From positions 1-64,000 of the forward strand of contig JASANE010016229.1 in NCBI GenBank assembly GCA_030248225.1: a DNA stretch of 64,000 bases, given 5' to 3'. Below, one piece after another: positions 1 through 11,968 of the stretch (its first letter is position 1; each line of letters starts with the position of its first letter). The position numbers and the translations under genes were made by a program. The stretch comes from Trileptium ribeirensis (Eukaryota; Nematoda; Enoplea; Enoplida; Thoracostomopsidae). Under the pieces are notes generated by a model, which was not told the DNA's origin, searched no databases, and saw nothing but the letters and a program-made list of their open reading frames with translations.

Positions 1-368
1 TGAATATTTCCTGAAATGTTCAACCATCCCTAAATGTTCGATTTAATATTAAATAGCATCAACAATTTATCGATACAACAAGCTTATAAAATTGTATAGT
101 TATCAATTTTTCTAATATATAAATCTTTTAATGAAACTTAAGCACACCTGTATAACCTTTTACCTCATGTAGTTGCTCTGCATCAACTTATAAATCAAAA
201 CACTGCAGTGAATTAATTGAATTCCTTGCGTTTGGCAGTGTATTGTTATTCGATCACGTCGTGACGATCCTTCAGGATTTGAGCAACAGCGTCGCCATAG
301 CTCACTGGTTAAGAAGCACAACACTAAAGCGAATGGCACGAATACGAGTAGGCGTACCCACATCAGTT
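1..368. other. AT-rich non-coding flank
   Basis: No gene is seen. The short minus-strand reading frame here runs into the tandem repeat to the right and shows no domain. Confidence 0.4.
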
Positions 369-915
369 ACTCTAACGCTGGTCGAAATTGATGAAACTAG
401 TTTATGAAGAAAAGGGATAATAGAAAAGTTTCGATACATCTTCCGCATTTGCTTTGATTTAATATATTCCACAATAGTTACTCTAACGCTGGTCGAAATT
501 GATGAAACTAGTTTATGAAGAAAAGGGATAATAGAAAAGTTTCGATATATCTTCCGCATTTGCTGTTGATTTAATATATTCCACAATAGTTACTCTAACG
601 CTGGTCGAAATTGATGAAACTAGTTTATGAAGAAAAGGGATAATAGAAAAGTTTCGATATATCTTCCGCATTTGCTGTTGATTTAATATATTCTACAATA
701 ACTCTAACGCTGGTCGAAATTGATGAAACTAGTTTATGAAGAAAAGGGATAATAGAAAAGTTTCGATATATCTTCCGCATTTGCTGTTGATTTAATATAT
801 TCCACAATAGTTACTCTAACGCTGGTCGAAATTGATGAAACTAGTTTATGAAGAAAAGGGATAATAGAAAAGTTTCGATATATCTTCCGCATTTGCTGTT
901 GACTTAATATATTCA
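369..915. repeat. 112-bp tandem repeat, about 5 copies
   Basis: The phrase ACTCTAACGCTGGTCG recurs at 369, 480, 592, 701 and 813, giving periods of 111, 112, 109 and 112 bp. The copies are nearly identical. The minus-strand reading frames across it repeat the same peptide (containing YRNFSIIPFLHK), but the period is not a multiple of three, so the frames break and this is not a repeat protein. Confidence 0.9.
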
Positions 916-3389
916 AACATGCCATAGATAGTTGGCGGTTGTATAAAAGTAAAATTAATGGTAGCTGGTTTTTCGCAACAATTTTCATATTTACACATTT
1001 AGATTTCTGGCTACAAAGCTTGACCCATTTTCGCTAAAAACCCTCAACTGACATTGCAACAAGTACAATTATGATACTGAAACGTGGATTATTGTAATAA
1101 CAAGTTTCCCGTATACGGGTATAGGTCTATGTTTTTACATCCATAGTTACCTTGGAAAGCTTGATCACGTTGTTTTTGTAGGCGTGAATATATCATACGT
1201 GTCGAATGTCCGTCGTAGGGGTACACTGTCAGCGGGGGGTGGGAGTTGAAAGTTAGGGAATGGACCTCTCCCACCTGCATTTTAGCCAATTTTACCCAAA
1301 TTTTATACTGCCTTTATTCCAATATCTGCTAATTTTTCTTAAAATTTGGAGGTGCGTATGGAGTGCGGAGCCTTCGGGAGGGAGTAAATTTGGCTTGGGG
1401 GTATGACCCGGTAACCCCCCACCCCATTTATCGATACATATAAAATATTTTCTTTCTTGTGTCTGGTCAAGCACTTTTTAATCTAGGTCTAATTGGTCTA
1501 CGTCTTGGTCCCCAACATTTCAAAAATGCAATTTTTAGCCTATTTACGTTTAAAGAATTTTAAATAAGATTTTGAAATGGTATGGATGATGGCTGGCTCT
1601 GACCATTCAAAGATTCAGTACATTTTTAAGGTACTAAAACTACTTGATGCTACCCTTGAAAACGCGGGTTTAGGGCCAAGCTGAAAAAATTTGATCTATA
1701 CGAAAAAGTTATTAAGTGTCGCGCTAATTAAGTAAGATAGCGATAAAGTAAAGAACTTTCAATAATTAAAATAGTTAGTGTGAAAATTGCACTTTGAAGC
1801 TACACTCGATCATTTGATGAACCTATTATGGAGAAGACAAATTGTGGGCTTCTAACTACGAACACCGCAAGCTAACTTAGCAGCCGGGTGCGAATTAATG
1901 ACTGGGATAACTTTAGGGTTTCCAAACTAAAACGGTTATTATGTATTTAATTGTATATCCATTTGCGAAAGTATAAGTTGTGATTCTTGAATAAATAAAT
2001 GCAGTTGTTAACTGATGTGGATGTGCTATATTTATATATAGCAATTTTTGTATAGAATAATTTTGAAACGCTATCAATAAATCGTGGTTAAACCTAAAAA
2101 TTGTCTTGGTAATGGGCTGGTTTTGAAATCAAACGACCAGCTGACAGCTGAACGACTGAACGACGGCACAAAAGTTCGGCTGACTGTTGAGAAGCTTATC
2201 TTACTACGATATTCATATATGTGCTTCTTTAGCATTTGTTCAAAAATCGCTTTGCATATGAAAGTTTGCGTGACGTAGTTTATAGCAAGTGCCGAATCCT
2301 ACGCCTAGGCACAATATAGCAGTATTGTGCTATTCTTAGTGATGGCGACGGTTAGCTTTGAGGTCTATCACTAAACATTAACGCATGTATAGTTTATAAA
2401 AATATAGTTTATATGCCTAAATATTACAAGATGTTATTAAATGGTACAAAATCTTTGCATGTTGGTTATCGGCGATATATATACATAAATAGTTCCTTCA
2501 GTATGGTTTAAATCATTTGCTATACAGTAATAAACGTATAGAGCAAGGCTAGCTGGGAGACGGCCAATAACTGCAGACCAACGACTTTCTCCATTGTTAA
2601 CGTAGAAAATTGTTAACGGTCGGCCTGAGACCCTGGAACAGGATGGCAAGGGGGGCATGTCCCCCCCAGAAATTAGGCTGGGGGGCAAGAGGTTCATTAT
2701 TCCCCCCAAATTTTATACCTCTAATATGCGTTATAAATACTATATATATAGTGGAAATTGTATATTATAGAAATGTTGTATCACTATTTTTGCTTACCTC
2801 CCAAATTGAAAATCGTTCCCGGGTGCCTGCGGTTGGCTGACGGCGTTCAATGCCGTTGACCAGCACTACCTGAACAATGTTCGAATGCTATGTCGTAATA
2901 GACTCATTGCTTGAAATCGCCGCCACACTATGGTGAAATCGTTTATTTACCGTAAATAGTAAACAAGGATTAAAACCGCACTTTAACCAATTAAAACTTT
3001 GAAACTTTATTCATTAAACTTCTAAAATAATTTGTTACCAGTTTTCAGGAAATATAAAGTATTGCTAGTGAGATTAGAGACAGAATTTTAGTTTCAGCAA
3101 ATAATATCCATGAAATTAAATATATTATGGATGAACAAGATCCGGCGACTTAATGGAGGTGATGTTCGTTATTTATGGGAGCTAGACCGAGAGGAGAAGG
3201 CAAAATATTTTCCCATTGTCAAAACTTTCCGTTACTAGATATTTAGCAATTTCGATGAAATTGCAAATATTTTCCGGAGGGCATGGGGTTAAATTTGACT
3301 TCGTGGATGCTATCCGACCCTTAGGGTGTGATCCTATGGTTACATATAGATATTGATATACATATTGATATTAGATTTGTAGTAATATG
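916..3389. other. Intergenic region downstream of the GPCR gene
   Basis: No convincing gene is seen. The stretch 1205-1430 and the block at 2640-2710 have G- or C-rich runs such as CAGCGGGGGG and GGCTTGGGGG. They resemble 13390-13460 and the GC-rich elements at 5.55 kb and 25.97 kb, so they are probably eroded members of dispersed repeats. The part next to 3390 should hold the 3' UTR of the minus-strand receptor gene. Confidence 0.4.
3006..3011 (-). promoter_or_regulatory. Candidate polyadenylation signal of the GPCR gene
   Basis: On the minus strand this reads AATAAA, about 380 nt beyond the receptor stop codon. A second AATAAA lies at 2942-2947. Position and consensus are the only evidence; a cDNA 3' end would decide. 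Confidence 0.35.
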
Positions 3390-5552
3390 TTATTTTCTAC
3401 GAAACGTAGTAGCTGCTGGACTGTTAATTTGACGATGCCCAGTGCAATACCTAACAATCGTAGAGTTTCGAAATGAATGTGGAATTCGCCGCTGCCAGTT
3501 TGCCCGACTTTTCCTATTCATCACCCTTTCGCCTGAACAACATCGTGCCAAATACTGGAATTCCCGACGAAAATTTGTATTAAAATAGGCGTAGATAAAG
3601 GGATTAACAGCAAGCGAACAGTAGGCGACAAGTTGAAATGCCACATCGAGACGATGAAATAGACGTGTTCGGTTTTCGAAGATATTGCGGTGAAAATCAA
3701 ACAACCAGCTGACAACGGTGAACGGCAACCAGAGCGCTGCATGACTTGCGGCCATTACACAAAGAAGTATTGTTAGTTTTCGATTTGCACGACTTTTTTT
3801 GTTGTTATTATTGTTGTTGTTACTCATCGAGTTTTTGGCACTGATTGCTCGGCGGCAATGGCTTTCAGTAGTGCCAGCTTCAACAGAACCAACGGCTGAG
3901 CGAGAACATTGCGTGACGATTTCTGATACCGACCGGATTATTGGAGTTGGCGTTGGCGACAGAGATAGATTATTATAATTGTTGTTTTGCTCAGTTGCAG
4001 TGGATCCTTCATTATCCCGCTCGATGACACTCAAAGCTTTCCGGGATGTTGCTTGACCATATTGATTTACTATTGATGATGGTTGTTCATCGGAAGGCCC
4101 GTCATCTGTGGCCAGAATTGGTAAGCCATGACGTGTGTTCGCTGAAGGTACTGCTAACATACACATCGACGGAAACATGTCATCAAATCGGGAACATAAA
4201 TCAGTTGGCTGATTTTGTCGCAGGCCGAGAGAATTAAGACATGAACTTTTATCACCGCTATTCTTCGGTGAATAATTTGAGTGTTCACCGTCTAATAGCT
4301 GTACTGCTGGAATGGTGTCAAGCCGTAACCGGCTACCGGTGTCCGATTTCCGTTCCGGATCATACTGGTCAGAAATGCTAGTCCTGATTTGTGGTGTTTG
4401 TTCACTCAATATCCAACAATTATTATAATTTTCTTCGATATTGTTGCATTGATTGGTGTTGTTGATAGAACCAGATTGATTTTTTTTCTGAATCTGATGT
4501 TCTCGATATTGTGTATTACCAGTTTTATTCCTGTTATACCACTCAGTGTACCGGAATAGATGATTATAGTTAATTCGACTATTAATACCACTGTTAAATG
4601 CAAATTTTCGCTTTCTATTTGGATAATCATTACCAGATTTATTAAACGTTGAGTTACAACCCCGGCGACGATGTTTTAGAAAACGATGAATTTTATAATT
4701 GAAATACGTTAGCGTCACGAACGGAATAAGCAGTAAAAATGCATTTTGAACAATTGAAAGCCCAGCGGCAACCGAAGCATTCGGAGGGAAATAAGCACAT
4801 TTTGCCGGTGTAACGATTGCACGCTCTATTTGATCACCAGATTCGCATACGATTGTGATATTTAAATCGCGTTCAATCGTAGCAAACGAAAGCTTCGTTG
4901 GCTGGGCGGAATAAAATGCTCCCAAAGGAGCGCTAAGCGATACCGATATGAGCCATATTAGTGCGCTGAGCGCTAGAAACGGCCGTAAATCCCCGCTTCC
5001 AATATCAGGTCGACATCGACGTATTGCAACGTAGCGATCAGCTGAAATTGCAATAATTGTCAAAGCCGATGCGTAGACGTTCACACCGGAGAAAACGTTG
5101 AAAAATTTACACGCCCACGTACCGTATTTCCAGTGTTTGTCAATCATTGGCTGTCGAACAAACGGAAACAGCGTTATCGATGCAATTAAATCAGCGAGAG
5201 CTAAATTAGTAATAAATACATTACGTGGACATCGCATGGCACTATTACGAGCGACAACAAATACAACTAAACCGTTTCCGATTGTTCCGAGCAGCGAAAC
5301 GAGGCCGAAAAGAAAGTTATAGCAATAGAGCTCGATGAGCTCTGGTGTAGAATAGCTTAAACCGTCGGCCGAATTGGGTGTTGCACTGAACGCCTCTATT
5401 ACTTGACGACAAGAAACAATTTGATGTGGCCGATCAATTAATATCATGCTATCATCAACGAAATAAGTTGTGTTATTAGCCATTGCAGCGAAAGTAAAAA
5501 TATTCTTATTTAACAGAACTAAAAGACTGTAAATAAATAAAAAGTATATCAT
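3390..5552 (-). CDS. Class A (rhodopsin-like) neuropeptide GPCR, NPY/NPF-receptor-like
   Basis: This is a single uninterrupted frame of 720 codons. It encodes a plasma-membrane receptor expected to bind a peptide and signal through G proteins. Visible landmarks: TM1 about 76-101 with GN at 92-93; TM2 with LALAD at 117-121; C148 at the top of TM3, pairing with C236 in ECL2; DRY at 172-174 followed by VAIRR; TM4 W200; TM5 P277; TM6 with LWLPF at 607-611; TM7 with NPFIY at 650-654; CC at 671-672 as a possible palmitoylation site. The WLP-FDF stretch of TM6 and NPFIYAYFN of TM7 resemble NPY/NPF/RYamide receptors. ICL3 is about 300 residues (285-590), polar, rich in N, S and T, with seven Asn in a row at 578-584; family members usually have a short ICL3. 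Residues 1-23 are hydrophobic and could be a signal peptide, but M24 (codon 5481-5483), just before ANNTT, is the likelier start because M1 lies in a transposon end. Ligand unknown. Confidence 0.9.
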   Translation of the reverse strand: MIYFLFIYSLLVLLNKNIFTFAAMANNTTYFVDDSMILIDRPHQIVSCRQVIEAFSATPNSADGLSYSTPELIELYCYNFLFGLVSLLGTIGNGLVVFVVARNSAMRCPRNVFITNLALADLIASITLFPFVRQPMIDKHWKYGTWACKFFNVFSGVNVYASALTIIAISADRYVAIRRCRPDIGSGDLRPFLALSALIWLISVSLSAPLGAFYSAQPTKLSFATIERDLNITIVCESGDQIERAIVTPAKCAYFPPNASVAAGLSIVQNAFLLLIPFVTLTYFNYKIHRFLKHRRRGCNSTFNKSGNDYPNRKRKFAFNSGINSRINYNHLFRYTEWYNRNKTGNTQYREHQIQKKNQSGSINNTNQCNNIEENYNNCWILSEQTPQIRTSISDQYDPERKSDTGSRLRLDTIPAVQLLDGEHSNYSPKNSGDKSSCLNSLGLRQNQPTDLCSRFDDMFPSMCMLAVPSANTRHGLPILATDDGPSDEQPSSIVNQYGQATSRKALSVIERDNEGSTATEQNNNYNNLSLSPTPTPIIRSVSEIVTQCSRSAVGSVEAGTTESHCRRAISAKNSMSNNNNNNNKKSRANRKLTILLCVMAASHAALWLPFTVVSWLFDFHRNIFENRTRLFHRLDVAFQLVAYCSLAVNPFIYAYFNTNFRREFQYLARCCSGERVMNRKSRANWQRRIPHSFRNSTIVRYCTGHRQINSPAATTFRRK

Positions 5553-5935
5553 ACATGCTGACGATCCGATGTCTCAAGGAGAGGCCACCCGCGTTCGACA
5601 GGGGGATGGAAGTGCTATGGGGAGAAGGTCGTCAGGGAGTGGTGATAAAATGTTGGCAACCTCTCCCGCCTTCCCCACCCCACCCGGTCTCACCCTCATT
5701 TTTGCCATGGCCCCTCCAATATTTGCCAAATTTTCCCCACATTTTTGCGAATCTTCCCTTATTTTGCAAACAAGTTTCCGCGCGCGTTAGGCGCATGCGG
5801 AGGGTGGTTGGAGCCTTAGGGATGCGGTAGGGTGGTACCGTACGTGGGCGGGCAGACCGGGGCCTCAGAGGGTGTGGTGTTCGAAGGCTCAGGGAATAGC
5901 CCCCCTAGATCACTGCTTCGGTAGGTATGTCATGT
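5545..5935. mobile_element. GC-rich MITE-like element abutting the GPCR gene
   Basis: Left end TATATCATACATGCTGACG and right end TTCGGTAGGTATGTCATGTA match the ends of the element at 25971-26340. The interior shares a pattern of G/C runs, a TTTGCCAAATTTTCCCC-like core and a TTCGAAGGCTCAGGG-like segment. Ends are imperfect inverted repeats and no transposase is present. The 91- and 73-residue frames inside are low-complexity by-products. The first in-frame ATG of the receptor (5550-5552, minus) falls inside the left end. Confidence 0.6.
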
Positions 5936-8900
5936 AAGAATTATATTATATATAAGAATTATATATTGTTATAACAAATGAATTCAAATGAATTGAGAAA
6001 TGCTTACTTCAGAAAATATCACATGTTTTGTGTTGAGACAGCAAGTTTATAACCAATGATTTTATAATTTACCATCGTCTAATCAGGGATTACCTAACTG
6101 CTTTCAGAATAGAGGTGGTGATCATTAGTTGAACGTCTACAAAGCATATGAAATTATGTCATGATCGCTTAATGGGCTAAGGAACCGAGCAACAGCTCTC
6201 ATATGGCTTAGCAGTAGACGTACGAGAGTTGAACCTGACCGATCCATGTTCAACTCACCAAGGCGGCAAAAGTTTGTCCAAAATATGAAGTAATAGATAA
6301 AACAAACGATTAACACACACTAGTAGAAATTTTACGTGACTTCAGCACCCTCATACACCAATGCATCCGGGTAGTCAAAATTTTCATCTTCGCCCCAACT
6401 CTAAAATATAATTATATGTTACAGAAGTTTTGTCCATGTGATTTGCAAACTAAGCTATCAAAATCATTTTGTTGATTGTTACCGAAGTCTATTAGTCATA
6501 ATATGGTTGAGCTGATAACGTGTCAGAAGTATATATAACCAATGAAAGTTTGATGTTGCGTTGAGACACAATTGGGTTATAAACATTTCTTAACTACGAC
6601 GAGTAGTGTGTACTCGTGTGTCGTAAAAATGGGCAGAAGTCAGTTATTTAGATCCTTTATTGGTTTTTTATTTTTCTTTTTATGCTATAATTTGATTTAC
6701 TAATGCGTCATTTACCTTAAGATGTGTGCACTAGGGCTGAATTTTGTCACTACACGCCACGGCTATAATTCCCAGCTTGGCTAGCCTGAACTAGCTGTTG
6801 TGGCATAATTTCATGTCCTAATAGCATCAATGAGCCTAATTCAACAAGCTGCATGTTAATCAGATAGGTTCACCGGTTAATAAGATAATATTAATAGTAT
6901 AAGATAGCGCAGATGAGTGAAAATCATGATAATGGGCCATCGAGTGAAACTATAATTTATTTCAGTTTTACCTGACAGCTGAAACGAATTTTCCAGCAGC
7001 ACAGATTAGTATTATTTAGGAAAATACCATAAAAAGCGCTGAATACATCCTGCAGCAATAGTTTGTAACTGTGAAAATTCTGAGCAAAATTTATTCAGTT
7101 CATGCTGACTGAAGTTATGGACGATGTATTGAAAAAATCACACAGGATTTTTATCAACAAAAAGAATTATAAACAGTTTATATCTTATAAAAGAGGAAAT
7201 CAAATACATACAAAATGTAATGACGGCCTACATGCCGTAAAGTATATATATAGCTGTATCTAAACATTTCATAAGGGTAAGATTTGGCCAAAAAAATTAC
7301 CAATCAATTGGCCCTATCAAATAAGGTTTTATCGTTTGGGTTACTGATGGGAGCGATTCTTGACGTAATATTTCTATAAACAAACCAACTAAGCTCACAT
7401 ACATGGAGGAAAATTTTGGGTTAATTTTAGTGAACCTACAAATAGGTTACAGACTAAATCTTAAAAATTTTAATTAATTTTAAATGTAATTTAATTTGTC
7501 AACAACACCAAAATTAAAAACTAAAAAGCAAAACCCTTTTTGAAGCCATTTATACGAAAATAACAGTAATCCTTCACTTGGCGGAGTTTGTCACACATAA
7601 GCCTTCCGGACAATCGTATATGGAAAGCCTTCAAAGTAACCCAATAAGTGAAGAGCAAGATATTTCGCTTCCGGTACCCTTAGCCTAACTAATCCTTAGT
7701 CTAAACTTCATATTTTATATACGGATTACACTAAGTCTACGGGATGCTATCCCCTGAACCGCCTCCCCAACCCACCGCTCTATGCTGTTATTTCTTCTAA
7801 ACATATGCAGCTTTTATTACGGATTACTGATTACACTAGTGTCGTCTTCCGTATACAAACTCTGATACTGTTAACGCTACCACAGAATCGTTCTTAAAAA
7901 TCGTCAAATTAAGTAACCAGTTATTCTTTTAGTTGATTCAAGAAATTTATTAAATTTCTGACAAATAGAATGAAGATCGACCAGGGTTTAACTTGGGCAA
8001 ACTCACGGTGCCAGGTGTCAAGTTACTGATCTAGACCGGGAGTACACGTACATCCCTATACCTGGTGCTATGTATATACTTCATGGATAAATCATTATTT
8101 GTAACGCGCACCAATCGGATCCTCAATTATATAAGATTTGATGTAATTTTTTGCGTAGTACCATGTTATATTATATAATGTGTTCCTAAACTCAATTTAA
8201 TACAGAATCTGTCACAATCTATACGTCGTGCCTATAACTGACTGACTGAACAAGAGAATGTTCGATTATGTTTGAGCTAAGGAAATCCTGGAATCAAATC
8301 TATTTTACCGACTAAATATGCGGCGTGCAAAATACGTAAACTTATAATAATAATAATACATATAAACATAAACTGAATCAGTTCAGATTACCGTTTCAAT
8401 CAAATCAAATATTACCCTGAAAATGAAATTTGTTATCATTTATCCCAATAAAATTACAGTAAATAAGACACTTATATAATTTAAACTCTCAAATAAGTAA
8501 AGTAAGCAAATTTAGAATCGAACAAGCACAATCAATCACAACTGGATATATATTATGTAATTGAAAAATATAATACCGTCATCATCATCATCTAAAAACT
8601 ACCATCATATTTTAGAATTTACCGATTTTAATCTAAAATTTATCGACGTTTCAAAAATCAATCAATATATAATGATTTAATATTTACGCTTAACTTGATC
8701 ATTATATACAATTAATATGTTTCGACTGGCTCAGACTAGTTTTCTCCGTCGGCAAAGTTTATAATCTCAATTATGGCATTAGGCTGAAAATCGGGACATC
8801 GTGCGGACAATAGTTATTTTGATATTCCAGTGCAATAGAAATGAATTTTTTTTGAGGTATGGTCACCAATATATTTAGGGAAGCAGGCTGGTCTCCCATC

Positions 8901-10145
8901 CATCGGATTTGCGGCTATGCATCTAGCCTTGCATTTGCGCTTATACCATGATTTTATACGTCAGTTTTCATAAAATTTATTCGAATTGGAGCCATTAGAG
9001 ATAAGCCACCATTTTAACTTATAACTTTACTAGAGGCATCGGATCGGCACATCCTTTTATCGATAGCTATATCTCCGTTGTTATGTAGCTTTTGTCAGAG
9101 CAGCAGTTTTCGAGCTATGAGCCAAAGTTTAAAAAACCGGTAGAAACCCAAAATTTATATAATTTTACAATTATAAATTTTTGTTTGTTGAGGGTGAACG
9201 TTGGGATTGTTTAATCAGATGATACTATTCTAGCCTGACAAGTTATTAGCCCTACAGCACCGGCAGAAATTCATGAGTGGAAAAAACAGTTGCAACACTT
9301 TATTTTAGGACAAAATTTATCCAAAATATGTTGTTTTACCTTTTGTAACATAGTTACTGGCTAGATTCACTCAGCTAAAGCTTTCACATTGTTTATGGTA
9401 TTAACTGAAATAGCTAAGTGTAGTATGGGTATGCTTTTGATCACGTAAACAAGTAAGCTTTTACTCAATATTAGCAGCAATTTTGTTTTCAAAACTGCAA
9501 CTTGGAAATGAGTGAATCGATTTGCCTAAAGCTTATAAAGTGTTCAGGATTTGAATTGAAATAAATACGTAAATGATAACATTATTATAGCCATCTTCAC
9601 AAGAAAGCCAGATATTTAGTAGTTGCTGCGCTAAAAGCGTAGTGTTGGTAGTATTAATTTAATTTTGCTTATATAAATTACTTTAAATACTGTTTGTCAT
9701 ACGAACGGCAGCGAAACTGCATCGGAATGAGGTAACGCCACATCATGTAGAAAATATAATGACTAGACGGTGTGTACATATGAGCCTAATCTGATGGGCT
9801 TTCAAACATGAGCTTAAACGCTAATGTTAAACACTTAAGCGTTAATGTGGTTACTTAGTGTTAACTCCGATAATCAAATGACTCTTTTAGGTTATGGTTT
9901 TCAGCCTGAAAATCGCCAAATAAAAACGTCATTCGTTTCACCACCACCATTCGAATCAGTCAAGACGGCTAAAACTCTCCATTAGAACCATATTTATGAC
10001 AATTTTTTTTATTTGTATGGTTACACTTGGCTCCAAAAGTCTGGGAACAATTTTTTTCTCAGTTAATGTGTAACGTTACATACCATTTGAACCGTATTTG
10101 TGAGCTGAATATAATGGTCTGTCACAACAAACAGTTGGATTCATG
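5936..10145. other. Long AT-rich intergenic region, no gene seen
   Basis: No frame of 60 codons or more occurs here, and no RNA gene was recognised. Single-ended repeat traces: 6699-6750 matches the terminal sequence of the MITE at 18441 (TAATGCGTCATTTACC, then AATTTTGTCAC), and 8985-9200 is related to 57090-57350 (shared CGAGCTATGA and AAAGTTnAAAAAAC). Short TAA and CAT microsatellites occur near 8344 and 8578. Confidence 0.45.
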
Positions 10146-10415
10146 GATTAGTCCTTCCCTGTGTAGAATTACACGTGTGTAACGGCGTACATCGCGACGC
10201 GACTTAATAACCAAGTTTTTTTCGTGCGATGTGTGTTTGCACGTGGCGTTTTTGTTCGTTTGCTTCGTGAGGTTCATTACGGAACATAGATACAGCTCCT
10301 AAATAGCGTAGTGGCTAAAGTACAAGCTTTCACCGAAATTATCTATGTTCAATCCGCTGCCGCGAAAAAAGCTTGCTCATAATTTTACGAAATACACAAT
10401 ACTTCAGGCGGGATA
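10146..10415 (+). mobile_element. tRNA-like SINE/MITE unit, copy 1
   Basis: An A-box-like TAGCGTAGTGG at 10304-10314 and a B-box-like GTTCAATCC at 10347-10355 have tRNA-like spacing, preceded by a body that is shared with the next unit (CGCGACGCGACTTA, then TGTTCGTTTGCTTCGTGA). It is probably a pol III-type short interspersed element. There is no foldable acceptor stem, so it is not a functional tRNA. Confidence 0.5.
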
Positions 10416-10447
10416 GGGTTAAAGAAAATTAAGACTATTGCTCAATT

Positions 10448-10696
10448 CCCGCATAGAATCGCACGTAATCGCGACGCGACTTACTAATCAAGTTTTTCGG
10501 GCGCCGTCTGTTCGCATGCGCGTTGTTGTTCGTTCGCTTTGTGAAATTCCCTAAGAATGCACAACATCTTCTAAATAGCGTAGTGGCTAACGCACAAAGC
10601 TCTCTCTCTCACAGATGTGATCTAGGTTGAATCCGACACAGCAGCAAATGTGAGCTGAACAATGTAGAAAGTACACAATATATGCGGGAAAGAGTT
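10448..10696 (+). mobile_element. tRNA-like SINE/MITE unit, copy 2
   Basis: Second copy of the preceding unit in the same orientation, with A box TAGCGTAGTGG at 10576-10586 and B box GGTTGAATCC at 10625-10634. Unlike a textbook SINE its ends are inverted: TTCCCGCATA on the left and TATGCGGGAA on the right. A CT microsatellite sits between the boxes. Confidence 0.5.
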
Positions 10697-10715
10697 AACT
10701 GCTTAGGAAAACATA

Positions 10716-11968
10716 AATTATGACTTAGGTTTTGACTTAAACGGGATCATTTAAAGATTGTGCTTACTTGACTCTTTAATGCGACTAGATCGGATTGGGG
10801 GTTGTATTAACCACCAACAAAGCATTGCTTAGATTTGGTAATAAAATATTAATGTAATTATGACTTAGGTTTTGACTTAAACGGGATCATTTAAAGATTG
10901 TGCTTACTTGACTCTTTAATGCGACTAGATCGGGTTGGGGGTTATATTAACCACCAAGGAAGCTTGCTTAGATTTGGTAATAAAATATTAATGTAATTAT
11001 GACTTAGGTTTTGACTTAAACGGGATCATTTAAAGATTGTGCTTACTTGACTCTTTAATGCGACTAGATCGGGTTGGGGGTTATATTAACCACCAAGGAA
11101 GCTTGCTTAGATTTGGTAATAAAATATTAATGTAATTATGACTTAGGTTTTGACTTAAACGGGATCATTTAAAGATTGTGCTTACTTGACTCTTTAATGC
11201 GACTAGATCGGGTTGGGGGTTATATTAACCACCAACGAAGCATTGCTTAGATTTGGTAATAAAATATTAATGTAATTATGACTTAGGTTTTGACTTAAAC
11301 GGGATCATTTAAAGATTGTGCTTACTTGACTCTTTAATGCGACTAGATCGGGTTGGGGGTTATATTAACCACCAAGGAAGCTAGCTTAGATTTGGTAATA
11401 AAATATTAATGTAATTATGACTTAGGTTTTGACTTAAACGGGATCATTTAAAGATTGTGCTTACTTGACTCTTTAATGCGACTAGATCGGGTTGGGGGTT
11501 ATATTAACCACCAAGGAAGCTTGCTTAGATTTGGTAATAAAATATTAATGTAATTATGACTTAGGTTTTGACTTAAACGGGATCATTTAAAGATTGTGCT
11601 TACTTGACTCTTTAATGCGACTAGATCGGGTTGGGGGTTATATTAACCACCAACGAAGCATTGCTTAGATTTGGTAATAAAATATTAATGTAATTATGAC
11701 TTAGGTTTTGACTTAAACGGGATCATTTAAAGATTGTGCTTACTTGACTCTTTAATGCGACTAGATCGGGTTGGGGGTTATATTAACCACCAAGGAAGCT
11801 TGCTTAGATTTGGTAATAAAATATTAATGTAATTATGACTTAGGTTTTGACTTAAACGGGATCATTTAAAGATTGTGCTTACTTGACTCTTTAATGCGAC
11901 TAGATCGGGTTGGGGGTTATATTAACCACCAAGGAAGCTTGCTTAGATTTGGTAATAAAATATTAATG
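10716..11968. repeat. 139/140-bp satellite, 9 monomers with trimeric higher-order structure
   Basis: TGACTTAGGTTTTGACTT recurs at 10721, 10861, 11000, 11139, 11279, 11418, 11557, 11697 and 11836. Monomer lengths run 140, 139, 139, 140, 139, 139, 140, 139. The 140-bp monomers (1, 4, 7) carry AGCATTGC where the others carry AGCTTGC or AGCTAGC, so the array is a 418-bp trimer repeated three times. Monomers are otherwise nearly identical. Confidence 0.95.

Noticed and set aside
369..988. Minus-strand frames repeating the same peptide (YRNFSIIPFLHKLVSS)
   Set aside because: They are translations of the 112-bp tandem repeat; the period is not a multiple of three and each frame breaks.
5555..5830. 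91- and 73-residue frames upstream of the receptor
   Set aside because: They lie wholly within the GC-rich MITE-like element and are proline/arginine-rich composition artefacts.
10296..10360. Possible tRNA gene
   Set aside because: A and B boxes are present, but no acceptor or anticodon stem can be drawn; interpreted as a SINE.
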